From CADEFQ01 sp035342635 (GTDB taxonomy: Bacteria > Pseudomonadota > Gammaproteobacteria > Steroidobacterales > Steroidobacteraceae): 55,403 bases of DNA. Position 1 is the first letter of the stretch. Every line of letters begins with the position of its first letter. The notes below the pieces were generated by a model, which saw only the letters and a program-made list of their open reading frames with translations, had not been told where the DNA came from and searched no databases. Below, in pieces: positions 35,618-44,459 of this stretch. A program made the position numbers and the translations under genes. The stretch is from the NCBI GenBank assembly GCA_035342635.1, contig DAOQXO010000004.1, positions 1 through 55,403 on the forward strand, written 5' to 3'.

Positions 35618-36496
35618 CTACGCCAGCGCGCGCTCGAACAGCGCGAGCAGGCGCGCCCACGCCTTCTCGGCCTGATCGTGGTCGTAGACCGCAGCGTCGG
35701 GCGGGCACCAGCCGTGCTTCGTGCCGGCATACACTTCGATCTCGGCGGGCAGACCGGCGGCCGCGAAAGCCTTGCGCAGCGTGTCCTTCCCCTCCGGATC
35801 GCGCTGATCGTCGTTCTCCGCGATCGCGATCAGGAACTGCGCCTTCATGTCCGGCACGAGCAGATGCGGGCTGTCCGGCTTGTCGGTCGCAAGCCCGCCG
35901 CCATGGAACGACGCGCCCGCGCCGATGCGATCGGACCGCTCCGCCGCCGTGTACATCGTCAGCGGACCGCCCATGCAATAACCCGTGGTGCCCATGCGGC
36001 GCCGCTTGTCGACGGCGGGCTGCGCATCGAGCCAAGTGACGAAGGCACGGGCATCGGTCGCACCGGTGGCCGCGGACAGCGTGGCACGCAAGGTCATCAG
36101 CGACGTGCGCGTCGCGGGGTCGTTGAAATCAGGGTTCTCCGGCGCAGTGGGCGCCTTCTGCGTCCGATAAAACGGATTGACGGTCAGCACTGCATAACCG
36201 GACTCGGCGAGCCGCCGGCCCATCTGCCGAAACGCCGGGCGCAGGCCGAAGATATCGGGCCAGACCAGCACGGCGGGATGCGCGCCCTGCGCGGGATGCG
36301 CGAAACAGGCGTCCGCGGTGCCGTCGGGCGTTTCGATCTCGACTTCAGACTCGACCACCTCGGCGGCACCGGCGAGCGGCGGAAACACCGATAGCGCGCC
36401 CGCCCCGAGCGTCAGCGCGCTGAACTGGCGCCGCGAGAGGCCTTTCGATCTGAGCTGGTACTCGACCATGTCGTCGAATGAGTCGTGGTCGCACAT
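35618..36496 (-). CDS. Dienelactone hydrolase-family protein with Tat signal
   Basis: The 292-residue alpha/beta hydrolase has an N-terminal LSRRQFSALTLGAGAL twin-arginine signal preceded by a 20-residue extension. The nucleophile is the Cys in GTTGYCMGGPL, a Cys typical of dienelactone hydrolases, with the His in GTKHGWCPPD. It would cleave a lactone or ester in the periplasm. The ATG has GGAGG five bases upstream. It lies 83 bases before the Tat oxidoreductase in the same direction, so the pair may be co-expressed. Substrate is unknown. Confidence 0.86.
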   Translation of the reverse strand: MCDHDSFDDMVEYQLRSKGLSRRQFSALTLGAGALSVFPPLAGAAEVVESEVEIETPDGTADACFAHPAQGAHPAVLVWPDIFGLRPAFRQMGRRLAESGYAVLTVNPFYRTQKAPTAPENPDFNDPATRTSLMTLRATLSAATGATDARAFVTWLDAQPAVDKRRRMGTTGYCMGGPLTMYTAAERSDRIGAGASFHGGGLATDKPDSPHLLVPDMKAQFLIAIAENDDQRDPEGKDTLRKAFAAAGLPAEIEVYAGTKHGWCPPDAAVYDHDQAEKAWARLLALFERALA

Positions 36497-36614
36497 GATC
36501 GCCTCCGCTCCATGCCTGGGAGGAGGGATGGTGCCGCAGTGCGCGCGAGCGCCGCAAGCGATTCGCGACCATCCGTGAAGCGCAGTTCCAGCGCTTGGCG
36601 GCCGCCCTTTTTGC

Positions 36615-37706
36615 TCAGACGTTGAAGCGAAAGTGCATCACGTCCCCCTCGCGGACGATGTACTCCTTGCCTTCCAGCCGCAGTTTGCCGGCCTCCTTCG
36701 CGCCCGCCTCGCCCTTGCAGGCGATGAAGTCGTCGTAGCCGACCACTTCGGCACGGATGAAGCCGCGCTCGAAATCCGTGTGGATCACGGCCGCAGCCTG
36801 CGGCGCGGTCGCGCCGCGCCTGACGGTCCATGCACGCACTTCCTTCGGCCCGACCGTGAAATAGGTCTGCAGACCGAGCAGCGTGTACGCGGCACGGATC
36901 ACGCGATTAAGCCCCGGCTCATCGAGGCCGAGGTCGGCGATGAATTCGGCGCGCGCGTCGTCGTCGAGCTGCGCGATCTCGGCCTCGATGGCCGCGCACA
37001 CCGCGACCACCTGGGCGCCCTCGCTCGCCGCGCGCGCGCGCAGCGCATCGAGGCGGGGGTTGTCGGTGAAGCCGCCTTCATCGACATTCGCCACGTACAT
37101 GACCGGCTTGGCGGTCAGCAGGTGCAGATCTTGCAGGTCGCGCAGCTCATCCGCGCCGAGGCCCATGGCGCGCACCGGCTTCGCGGCATCGAGCTGCCCG
37201 CGCACGCGCTCGTAAAGGTCGCGCTTGCGCAGTGCCTCCTTGTCACCCGCCTTGGCCGCCTTGGCCGCGCGGTCGAGCGCCTTCTCGACGCTCTGCAGGT
37301 CGGCGAGCGCGAGCTCGGTGTCGATCGTCTCGATGTCCGCCAGCGGGTCGACCTTGCCCGCGACGTGCACGATGTCGTCGTTTTCGAAGCAGCGCACGAC
37401 ATGCGCGATCGCATCGACCTCGCGAATGTGCGCGAGGAACTGGTTGCCCAGCCCCTCGCCCTGTGACGCGCCGGCGACGAGGCCGGCGATGTCGACGAAC
37501 TCCACCGTGGTCGGCAGCACCTTCTGCGGCTTCTGGATCGCGGCGAGTTCATCGAGCCGCGGATCCGGCACCGGCACGACGCCGACATTCGGGTCGATCG
37601 TGCAGAACGGGTAGTTCTCGGCCGCGATCTGCGCGCGCGTGAGCGCATTGAAGAGAGTCGACTTGCCGACGTTCGGCAGGCCGACGATGCCGCACTTGAT
37701 TGCCAT
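36615..37706 (-). CDS. ychF: Ribosome-binding GTPase/ATPase YchF
   Basis: The 363-residue Obg-like protein has the G1 motif GIVGLPNVGKSTLFNAL, G3 DIAGLVAGASQGEGLG, a helical insert, and a C-terminal TGS domain (VRAWTVRRGATAPQAAAVIH). YchF binds ATP and the large ribosomal subunit and affects translation and stress responses. It starts 8 bases after the pth stop. Length and motifs are normal. Confidence 0.97.
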   Translation of the reverse strand: MAIKCGIVGLPNVGKSTLFNALTRAQIAAENYPFCTIDPNVGVVPVPDPRLDELAAIQKPQKVLPTTVEFVDIAGLVAGASQGEGLGNQFLAHIREVDAIAHVVRCFENDDIVHVAGKVDPLADIETIDTELALADLQSVEKALDRAAKAAKAGDKEALRKRDLYERVRGQLDAAKPVRAMGLGADELRDLQDLHLLTAKPVMYVANVDEGGFTDNPRLDALRARAASEGAQVVAVCAAIEAEIAQLDDDARAEFIADLGLDEPGLNRVIRAAYTLLGLQTYFTVGPKEVRAWTVRRGATAPQAAAVIHTDFERGFIRAEVVGYDDFIACKGEAGAKEAGKLRLEGKEYIVREGDVMHFRFNV

Positions 37707-37714
37707 CGCTGGAT

Positions 37715-38302
37715 TCAGTCCTTCACGTTCGTATGCAGGCGGTGCATCGCCTTCTGCGGGCCCTCGGCCAGCAATAGCGGCACCACTTCGGCCGCGGCCG
37801 CCACGGCCGCGCGGATCGTGGCGTCCTCGCCCGCCGGCGCGCGGGTCAGCACGTAGTCGACGACCTCGGATTTGTCGCCGGGGTGGCCGATGCCGATGCG
37901 CAGCCGCCAGAAACCCTCGCCGATGCGCGGAATCAGGTCGCGCAGACCGTTGTGCCCGCCGTGGCCCCCGCCCTCCTTCAGCCGCACGGTGCCGACCGGC
38001 AGGTCGAGTTCGTCGTGCGCGACGAGAATCGAGCTGACGTCGATCTTGTAGAAGTCGACGATGCTGCCCACCGGGGCGCCGCTGCGGTTCATGTACTGCA
38101 TCGGCTTCAGCAGCAGGACTTCGGCGTCGCCGATCCGCACGCGCGCCGTCTCGCCGCGGTGATGGCGATCACTCCGCATCGTGCCGCCGTAACGCGCCGC
38201 GAGTTCCTCGACGAACCAGAACCCGGCGTTGTGGCGCGTGCGCGCGTATTCATCGCCCGGATTGCCGAGACCCACGATCAGCTTGAGCGGAAATTCGGCC
38301 AT
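37715..38302 (-). CDS. pth: Peptidyl-tRNA hydrolase
   Basis: The 195-residue enzyme has LIVGLGNPGDEYARTRHNAG with the catalytic His, ILVAHDELDLPVGTVRLKEGGGHGGHNGLRD, and LRIGIGHPG. It recycles tRNA from peptidyl-tRNA that has fallen off the ribosome. The ATG at 38302 follows GAGGAG by seven bases. It lies after the rplY terminator-like hairpin and just before ychF. Confidence 0.97.
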   Translation of the reverse strand: MAEFPLKLIVGLGNPGDEYARTRHNAGFWFVEELAARYGGTMRSDRHHRGETARVRIGDAEVLLLKPMQYMNRSGAPVGSIVDFYKIDVSSILVAHDELDLPVGTVRLKEGGGHGGHNGLRDLIPRIGEGFWRLRIGIGHPGDKSEVVDYVLTRAPAGEDATIRAAVAAAAEVVPLLLAEGPQKAMHRLHTNVKD

Positions 38303-38330
38303 CGCTGCGCTCCTCAGTGCATCGTGCGCC

Positions 38331-38367
38331 AGAAAAAGCGAAAGGCCGCCGGACTCCGGCGGCCTTT
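38331..38367 (-). terminator. Rho-independent terminator after rplY
   Basis: On the minus strand a long GC stem (GGCCGCCGGAG and its complement around a very small loop) is followed by CTTTCGCTTTTT. It ends the rplY transcript 20 bases after its stop. Because pth and ychF follow in the same direction, some readthrough or a separate promoter must serve them. The symmetrical AAAGG/CCTTT ends make it also usable on the other strand. Confidence 0.85.
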
Positions 38368-38386
38368 GCTGAGGCGCACACGGCGA

Positions 38387-39064
38387 CTATTTCTTGCCGC
38401 CGCCTTCCTTCGCCGGGGCCTCGGCAGCCGGCGCCGCCGCCACCGCACCTTCGGCCGCAGCCGCCGCCTCGGTCGGCTCGGGCTCCGCCGCGCGCGGCGC
38501 ATGCACCGAGACGACCGCCAGATTGCGGCCGTGCTGCAGCTGCGGGATCACGACACCTTCCGGCAGCGGGATGTCCGACAGGAACTTGGTCTCGTTGAGC
38601 TGCATCTCGGACATGTCGACCTCGAGGAATTCCGGGAAGTCCTTCGGCAGACAGATCACTTCGACGTCGGAGATACGGTGCGACACGACGCCGCCCTGTG
38701 TCTTGACGCCCGGCGCCGCCGCCGCGCCCTTGAAGTGGATCGGCACGTAGATGCGGATCTTCTCGTCCGCCAGCACGCGCAGCATGTCGATGTGCACGAT
38801 CGCGTTCTTCGCGGGGTGCATCTGCACGTCCTTGATGATCGCTTCCTGGGTCTCGTCGCCGACCTTGAGGCGGATGATCGACGAATACAGCTTCTCGTTG
38901 TCGACCAGGGTCAGCATGTGCTGATGGTCGAGGGCGATCTGGCGGGGCGCGAGCTTGCCGCCGTAGAGGATGGCAGGAATCTTGCCGTGTCGACGCAGGC
39001 GGCGGCTCGCACCCTTGCCCTGATCGTCACGGAAGTCCGCCTGGATCTCGAATCCGATACGCAT
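38387..39064 (-). CDS. rplY: Ribosomal protein bL25 (Ctc/TL5 form)
   Basis: The 225-residue protein has the 5S-rRNA-binding N-terminal domain (DFRDDQGKGASRRLRRHGKIPAILYGG) and a C-terminal TL5 domain (HIDMLRVLADEKIRIYVPIHFKG), with an Ala/Glu-rich tail ending in EGGGKK. This is the long Ctc form. The ATG has AAGGAG six bases upstream, just beyond a TTAACGTTAA palindrome. It follows prs as in other gammaproteobacteria. Confidence 0.96.
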   Translation of the reverse strand: MRIGFEIQADFRDDQGKGASRRLRRHGKIPAILYGGKLAPRQIALDHQHMLTLVDNEKLYSSIIRLKVGDETQEAIIKDVQMHPAKNAIVHIDMLRVLADEKIRIYVPIHFKGAAAAPGVKTQGGVVSHRISDVEVICLPKDFPEFLEVDMSEMQLNETKFLSDIPLPEGVVIPQLQHGRNLAVVSVHAPRAAEPEPTEAAAAAEGAVAAAPAAEAPAKEGGGKK

Positions 39065-39089
39065 GAACTTCTCCTTAACGTTAACGAAA

Positions 39090-39116
39090 CCGGCACTTCC
39101 GCGACCAGAAGGCCGG
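39090..39116 (-). repeat. Hairpin in the prs-rplY intergenic region
   Basis: CCGGCACTTC and GAAGGCCGG pair with one bulged base across an eight-base loop, between the prs stop and the rplY ribosome site. On the minus strand it is followed by TTTCGTTAACG, which is only weakly U-rich. It could be a partial terminator, a processing site or a leader fold for rplY. Confidence 0.45.
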
Positions 39117-39125
39117 ACACCAAAA

Positions 39126-40082
39126 TCAGTCTATGTACAGGCTGCTCACCGACTCCTCGTCGCGTATGCGACGGATGGTCTCGGCCAGCAGCCCCGCCAC
39201 CGACAGTTGCCTGATGCGGCCGCAATCGCGGGCCGCCTCGGTCAGCGGAATCGTATCGGTCACGACCAGTTCGTCGAGCGCCGACCCGGAAATCTTCTGC
39301 ACCGCGCTGCCCGAGAGCACCGCGTGCGTGATGTACGCCACCACGCGCTTCGCGCCCTGGTCCTTGAGCGCCTGTGCCGCGAGGCACAGCGTGCCCGCGG
39401 TATCGACCATGTCGTCGACGAGCACGCAGGTCTTGTCCGCCACCTCGCCGATGATGTTCATCACCTTCGACTCGTTCGGCCGCGGACGCCGCTTGTCGAT
39501 GATCGCGAGGTCCGCGTCATCGAGCCGCTTGGCGAGTGCCCGTGCGCGTACCACACCGCCGACGTCCGGGGATACGACGATCATGTCCTCGTAGCCCTGC
39601 CTCCATGCATCACCGAGCAACACCGGCGAGCCGTACACGTTGTCCACGGGGATATCGAAAAACCCCTGGATCTGGTCCGCGTGCAGATCGACGGTCAGCA
39701 GGCGATCGACGCCCGCGCCCGAAATCATGTTCGCGACCAGCTTCGCCGTGATCGCCGAGCGCGTCGCACGCGGACGGCGATCCTGGCGCGCGTAGCCGAA
39801 ATACGGCACCACCGCCGTCACCCGTGCCGCCGAAGCACGCCGGCAGGCATCGGCCATCACCAGCAGCTCCATCAGGTTATCGTTTACCGGCGCGCAGGTC
39901 GGCTGCAGCAGATACACGTCGCGCCCGCGCACGTTCTCGATCAGCTCGACATTGACCTCGCCGTCGCTGAACTTGCCGACATAGGCGCGCCCGAGCGGCT
40001 GCTTCAGGTTACGCGCGATGTCCTGCGCGAGCGCACGATTGGCGTTACCCGCAAACAGCGCCATCGACGTCGAATCGCCCAC
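39126..40082 (-). CDS. prs: Ribose-phosphate pyrophosphokinase
   Basis: The 318-residue enzyme has MALFAGNANRALAQDIARNL, the ATP site GYARQDRRPRAT, VDLHADQIQGFFDIP and the PRPP motif VLVDDMVDTAGTL. It makes PRPP for nucleotides, His, Trp and cofactors. I place the start at the GTG at 40082, with GAGG five bases upstream, giving the usual length. The ATG at 40064 is six codons in and lacks a well-placed ribosome site. The gene begins 20 bases after tRNA-Gln. Confidence 0.95.
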   Translation of the reverse strand: MGDSTSMALFAGNANRALAQDIARNLKQPLGRAYVGKFSDGEVNVELIENVRGRDVYLLQPTCAPVNDNLMELLVMADACRRASAARVTAVVPYFGYARQDRRPRATRSAITAKLVANMISGAGVDRLLTVDLHADQIQGFFDIPVDNVYGSPVLLGDAWRQGYEDMIVVSPDVGGVVRARALAKRLDDADLAIIDKRRPRPNESKVMNIIGEVADKTCVLVDDMVDTAGTLCLAAQALKDQGAKRVVAYITHAVLSGSAVQKISGSALDELVVTDTIPLTEAARDCGRIRQLSVAGLLAETIRRIRDEESVSSLYID

Positions 40083-40101
40083 CTCAACCTCGCTATTCCT
40101 C

Positions 40102-40176
40102 TGGCTGGGGCGGCAGGATTCGAACCTGCGCATGGCGGGATCAAAACCCGCTGCCTTACCACTTGGCGACGCCCCA
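40102..40176 (-). tRNA. tRNA-Gln (UUG)
   Basis: A 75-base cloverleaf on the minus strand starts with TGGGGCG, pairing with CGCCCCA. It has the anticodon loop TTTTGAT (anticodon TTG), the T arm GCAGGTTCGAATCCTGC, and an encoded GCCA end. It sits between ispE and prs with only 16 and 19 bases on either side, so it is almost certainly processed from their shared transcript. Confidence 0.96.
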
Positions 40177-40192
40177 GCGGAAAACCAGTTCC

Positions 40193-41065
40193 CTACTCCG
40201 ACTCGCCTCGCAGTCGCGCGAGCTGTGCGTGCAGCGGCGAGTGGTTCAAGCCGCGCGCCACGTAGCTGCGCCACGACTGAGGCACCTTCGCCGCGACCTG
40301 CCCCGCGGCACTCGCGCTGTCGAACGACGCGAAGACGCAGGAGCCGGTTCCCGTGAGTCGCGCTTCCGCAAACTGGCCGAGCCAGTCGAGCGCTTCACCC
40401 ACCGCCGGAAACCGCGCGCGAACCACCGGCTCGCAGTCGTTGTGCGTCTCCGCCCCAAAAAGGTCGCGTATTGTGATGAGGGGGGAATTTCGTGTCAATT
40501 CAGGGCTCTGGAACACCGCTGCCGTGGCCACTGCAACGCCCGGATAAACCACCAGAAACCACTTTTCCGGCAGTTCGAGCGGCATCAGCAGGTCGCCGAT
40601 GCCCTCCGCGAAGGCCGAGCGGCCATGGATGAACAACGGCACGTCCGCACCAAGATCGGCGCCAATCGATGCTAATTGCCGCAGATCGAGCCCTGTTCCC
40701 CACAATTCGTTGAGAGCCACCAGCGTGGTCGCCGCGTCGGAACTGCCGCCTCCGAGGCCCGCCCCCACCGGGATCCGCTTCTCGATCCGCAGTCGCGCAC
40801 CGCGCCGCACGGTGGTCGCGACCTGTAGCGCGCGGGCCGCGCGCACCGCCAGGTCGGCCTCGGCGGGCACACCGTCCGGCCCCTCGAGGCGGCGGATCTC
40901 GCAGTCGCTGGTCGCCTCGATCTCGATCGAGTCGGCGAGGTCGATCAGCTGGAAGGCCGTCTGCAACGTATGGTAGCCATCCGCACGCCGGCCGGTGATG
41001 TGCAGGAAAAGATTCAGCTTTGCGGGCGCCGGCCAGCGCTCGCGCTGCGCATGCGGCGCACTCAT
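40193..41065 (-). CDS. ispE: 4-diphosphocytidyl-2-C-methyl-D-erythritol kinase
   Basis: The 290-residue GHMP kinase has WPAPAKLNLFLHITGRRADGYH, the ATP loop KRIPVGAGLGGGSSDAA, and LTGTGSCVFASFDS near the end. It carries out the fourth step of the MEP isoprenoid pathway. Its ATG overlaps the lolB stop by 4 bases. Length and motifs are standard. Confidence 0.97.
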   Translation of the reverse strand: MSAPHAQRERWPAPAKLNLFLHITGRRADGYHTLQTAFQLIDLADSIEIEATSDCEIRRLEGPDGVPAEADLAVRAARALQVATTVRRGARLRIEKRIPVGAGLGGGSSDAATTLVALNELWGTGLDLRQLASIGADLGADVPLFIHGRSAFAEGIGDLLMPLELPEKWFLVVYPGVAVATAAVFQSPELTRNSPLITIRDLFGAETHNDCEPVVRARFPAVGEALDWLGQFAEARLTGTGSCVFASFDSASAAGQVAAKVPQSWRSYVARGLNHSPLHAQLARLRGESE

Positions 41066-41673
41066 GGCGTCCAGCGGTCGACGACGACCCGTACGCGCGT
41101 GCCGCCACGCTGCGCAATGACCCGTCGCGGCAGGCTGCCGCCCGCGCCTTCGAGGTATTCGCCGTAGTCGATCTCCCAGCCCTGCTGCACGAGGCGCGTG
41201 AGTCGCTGCCGCGCCTCGTCGATCACCTCGTCGGCCGCGGCGCCGGGCGCCGGCACGCCGCGCATCCAGTAGCGCAACTCGGCGAGAGGCAGCGGAAACC
41301 CGAGCCGTTCTTCCAGGGCCGCGCGCGCCGCGTCGCCCTCGAGATGCTCGCCCCGCGAGGTGCGCAGGTCGAAATGCCCATCGGCCACCTCGATCTGCGC
41401 CCCGCCGACGCCGAGCGGGCCATCGAGCGACACCTGCGACAGCCCGCCCTGCTGTTGCCAGCGCAGCGAAGCATTGAAGCCCGCGCCCGCGGAGTTGACC
41501 GCGACACGCCCGGTGAGCCCGAATTCAGTCTGCTCCTGCAGCGCTGCACGCCGCTCGGGCCAGGGCACCGCCGACGAGTCGCGCACCGGCGCGCTGACGC
41601 ACGCGGCGAGTAGCGCGCCCAGTGCCGCGACGAACGCGGTACGGGCGAAGTGGCGGCGAAGCCGGCGGGTCAC
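41062..41673 (-). CDS. lolB: Outer-membrane lipoprotein receptor LolB
   Basis: The 203-residue protein has a lipoprotein signal (FARTAFVAALGALLAAC) and the LolB barrel (EFGLTGRVAVNSAGAGFNASLRWQQQ, then LRYWMRGVPAPGAAA). It inserts lipoproteins into the outer membrane. The start is the GTG at 41673, overlapping the stop of the upstream tetratricopeptide gene as GTGA; the ATG further out is a shadow start. It is followed by ispE in the conserved order. Confidence 0.93.
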   Translation of the reverse strand: MTRRLRRHFARTAFVAALGALLAACVSAPVRDSSAVPWPERRAALQEQTEFGLTGRVAVNSAGAGFNASLRWQQQGGLSQVSLDGPLGVGGAQIEVADGHFDLRTSRGEHLEGDAARAALEERLGFPLPLAELRYWMRGVPAPGAAADEVIDEARQRLTRLVQQGWEIDYGEYLEGAGGSLPRRVIAQRGGTRVRVVVDRWTP

Positions 41674-43328
41674 GGCGCAGCGGGCGGGATGAATCGCCCG
41701 ATCGTGTCCTTCAGCAGCGTGGAGCCGGGATCGCGCGCGAGCGCGCGCGCCCAGATCGTGCGTGCCTCGCTCTCGCGTCCGAGCGACCACAACACCTCGC
41801 CCCAGTGCGCCGCGATCTCGGTGTCGCGCGACAGGCGGTACGCCCGCGCCAGCGATTCGAGGGCCTGCTCACCCTGGCCACGGCGGAAGCGGACCCAGCC
41901 CTGGCTGTCGAGGGTCGCCGGGTTGTCCGGCGTGAGCGCAAGTGCGTCGTCGATCAGGGCGTTGGCACGCGCGAGGCTCCTGTCGTTGTCGGCAAGCGTG
42001 TAGCCGAGCGCGTTCATCGTCACCGGATCTTCGGGGCGACGCTTCAGCATCGTCTCGAAGGCGGCAATCGATTCCGGCACGCGCCCGGCGTTCTCGAGCG
42101 CAAGCGCGCGCTGGTACTCGATGCCGGGATGTCCCGGATAGAGATCGAGCGCGGCATCGAGGAGATCCACGGCGGCGGCGGCATCGTCGGCACCGATCAG
42201 CAGTGAACTCTTGGCGAGCACGACATCGATCGCGGTCCCGGGCTCGGTCGCGACTTCGGCGTCGAGCAGGCTGAACGCTTCCTCGCGCTTGCCCATCTTC
42301 ATCAGCACGAATGCCGCGCGGCGCCGCGCCAGCATGCCGGCGCCCGCCTGCACGAGCTGGCGATACATCTCGAGCGCCACCGGGTCGTTGCCGTGGCGCT
42401 CGGCGAGCGCGCCGAGGTAGAACAGCGCCTCGCCCGCACCGTCGCCGGTCCGCAGGCGCTGGCTGAATCGCCCGGCGGCCTCCTGCGTGTCGCCCTCGCG
42501 AAAGGCGAGCAGCGCAAGACGCCGCTCGGCTTCCGGTGAGGCGTCGTCGTCCGCGAGCAGGCGCTCGAGTTCCATGCGGGCCTCCTCGATGCGATCGAGC
42601 GCGACCAGGATTTCGGCCAGCGCGAACGCCTGACCTGCGGGATCGATGCGGCGCGCGGCATTGGCCGCGGCGATCGCACCGGCTGCGTCGTCGGTACCTG
42701 CGAGCACGCGCGACAGCAGCAGCTGTGCCGGTGCGGACTGCGGATCGCGCGCGATCGCAGCCTCCGCGAGCGCACGCGCGTCGCGGAACACGAAGCTCTC
42801 GAGCGCAAGATTGCCGAGCACGACGAGCGCCGATGCATCGAGCCTGCCAGGATCGGCGGCGGCGTGCAGCGCTGCATAGGCACCGAAATCATTCCCCGTG
42901 CCCGCGCTCGCCTGCGCGAGGTCGACGAGTGCCTTGGAGGGCTCTTCGCCCGCGAGCCGGATCGCGTCGCGGAAGGCCGCCGCGGCACCCGAATTGCGGC
43001 CGAGACGCAGCGCGACGAGCCCAGCCTGGCGTGCGGCCGCGGCGCTGTCGGGTGCGCGCGCGCGCCACAGCGGCGCGAGCTTTCCGGCGGTCTCGAACTG
43101 CTGGCAATCCATCGCCACTTCGACCGCCCGCTGCAGCGTTGCGACCGGCGCGCCGCGCACCGTGGCGGCCTTCGCATACTGCTCGGCAGCGGTGCGGCAA
43201 TCGCCACGTTCGAGCGCGACTTCGGCGACGATCGCGGCGGCATCGGCATCGGCCGGGGTGGTGATCTGCGGCTCGGCGGCACACGCCGCGATCGCGGTCA
43301 CGGCCATCAACAGGATACTGCTTCGCAT
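41670..43328 (-). CDS. Tetratricopeptide-repeat lipoprotein
   Basis: The protein has about 552 residues with a signal and lipobox (SSILLMAVTAIAACAAEP) and many tetratricopeptide repeats, for example AIAAFETMLKRRPEDPVTMNALGYTLAD and ALAEAAIARDPQSAPAQLLLSRVL. The ATG at 43328 is preferred over the GTG three codons earlier, though neither has a strong ribosome site. The same type of protein precedes lolB in other gammaproteobacteria; its exact role, probably in envelope assembly, is not established. Confidence 0.88.
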   Translation of the reverse strand: MRSSILLMAVTAIAACAAEPQITTPADADAAAIVAEVALERGDCRTAAEQYAKAATVRGAPVATLQRAVEVAMDCQQFETAGKLAPLWRARAPDSAAAARQAGLVALRLGRNSGAAAAFRDAIRLAGEEPSKALVDLAQASAGTGNDFGAYAALHAAADPGRLDASALVVLGNLALESFVFRDARALAEAAIARDPQSAPAQLLLSRVLAGTDDAAGAIAAANAARRIDPAGQAFALAEILVALDRIEEARMELERLLADDDASPEAERRLALLAFREGDTQEAAGRFSQRLRTGDGAGEALFYLGALAERHGNDPVALEMYRQLVQAGAGMLARRRAAFVLMKMGKREEAFSLLDAEVATEPGTAIDVVLAKSSLLIGADDAAAAVDLLDAALDLYPGHPGIEYQRALALENAGRVPESIAAFETMLKRRPEDPVTMNALGYTLADNDRSLARANALIDDALALTPDNPATLDSQGWVRFRRGQGEQALESLARAYRLSRDTEIAAHWGEVLWSLGRESEARTIWARALARDPGSTLLKDTIGRFIPPAAP

Positions 43329-43379
43329 TCTCGTCACTATAGCGGAAGGCGCTCCAATCCCGGAGAATTCCGCGATTCC

Positions 43380-44459
43380 ATGAAAGATTCGATACGTCAG
43401 CGGCTCGAGCGTTCCCTGGATCGCACCGAAGAAGTGGGGCGGCTACTGGCCGATCCCGACACGGCTGGCCATTCGCGCGAGTTTCGGGAACTGTCGATGG
43501 AATACTCGCGCCTCGAACCGCTCGCGGCGCGCTATCGGCTGTATCGCGGCCTCGAGCTCGAGCTCGCCGCGGCGCGCGAGATGACCGGCGACCCGGACCC
43601 GGAGCTGCGCGAACTCGGCGCGGAGGAAGCCCGGCGACTCGAAGCGGCGCTGGCCGAGGAGGAGCGGGCGCTGCGCGAGTTGCTCGCGCCGCAGGATCCG
43701 CACGACGAACGCAACATATTCCTCGAAATCCGGGCCGGCACCGGCGGGGATGAAGCCGCGATTTTCGCCGGCGACCTGCTGCGCATGTACACGCGCTATG
43801 CGGAGCGGCGCGGCTGGGCCGTGGAGCTCATCTCGCAGAGCCCCGGCGAGCACGGCGGCTACCGGGAAGTGATCTGCCGCATCAACGGCAAGGGCGCGTA
43901 TTCGTGGTTCCGCTTCGAGGCGGGCACCCATCGCGTGCAACGCGTGCCGGCAACCGAGGCGCAGGGCCGCATCCATACCTCCGCCGTCACGGTCGCCGTG
44001 CTGCCCGAGCTCGACGAGGTCGATGCGATCGCCGTGAACCCGGCGGATCTGCGCATCGATACCTTCCGTTCATCGGGTGCGGGAGGTCAGCATGTCAACA
44101 AGACCGACTCGGCGATCCGCATCACCCACCTGCCCTCCGGGATCGTCGTCGAGTGCCAGGACGAACGCTCGCAGCACAAGAACCGCTCGCGCGCCATGGC
44201 GCTCCTGTCGGCACGGCTGCTGGCGGCGGAGACCGAGAAGCGCAATGCGGCGGAAGCCGCCGCACGCAAGAGCCAGGTCGGCAGCGGCGATCGCTCGGAG
44301 CGAATCCGCACCTACAATTTTCCGCAGGGGCGGGTCACCGACCATCGGGTGAATGTCACGCTCTACCGGCTTGCCGAGGTGATGGAGGGCGACCTCGACG
44401 GCCTGATCGAACCGCTACGGCAGGAGTATCAGGCCTCGCTGCTCGACGAGGAGACCTGA
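43380..44459 (+). CDS. prfA: Peptide chain release factor RF1
   Basis: The 359-residue protein has the RF1 stop-codon-reading segment VQRVPATEAQGRIHTS (the PxT tripeptide), the catalytic GGQ in SSGAGGQHVNKTDSA, and QDERSQHKNRSRAM. It releases finished peptides at UAA and UAG and is the substrate of PrmC, encoded downstream. The ATG at 43380 has a GGAG 14 bases away, a loose spacing. hemA, usually upstream, is absent here. Confidence 0.97.
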   Translation: MKDSIRQRLERSLDRTEEVGRLLADPDTAGHSREFRELSMEYSRLEPLAARYRLYRGLELELAAAREMTGDPDPELRELGAEEARRLEAALAEEERALRELLAPQDPHDERNIFLEIRAGTGGDEAAIFAGDLLRMYTRYAERRGWAVELISQSPGEHGGYREVICRINGKGAYSWFRFEAGTHRVQRVPATEAQGRIHTSAVTVAVLPELDEVDAIAVNPADLRIDTFRSSGAGGQHVNKTDSAIRITHLPSGIVVECQDERSQHKNRSRAMALLSARLLAAETEKRNAAEAAARKSQVGSGDRSERIRTYNFPQGRVTDHRVNVTLYRLAEVMEGDLDGLIEPLRQEYQASLLDEET

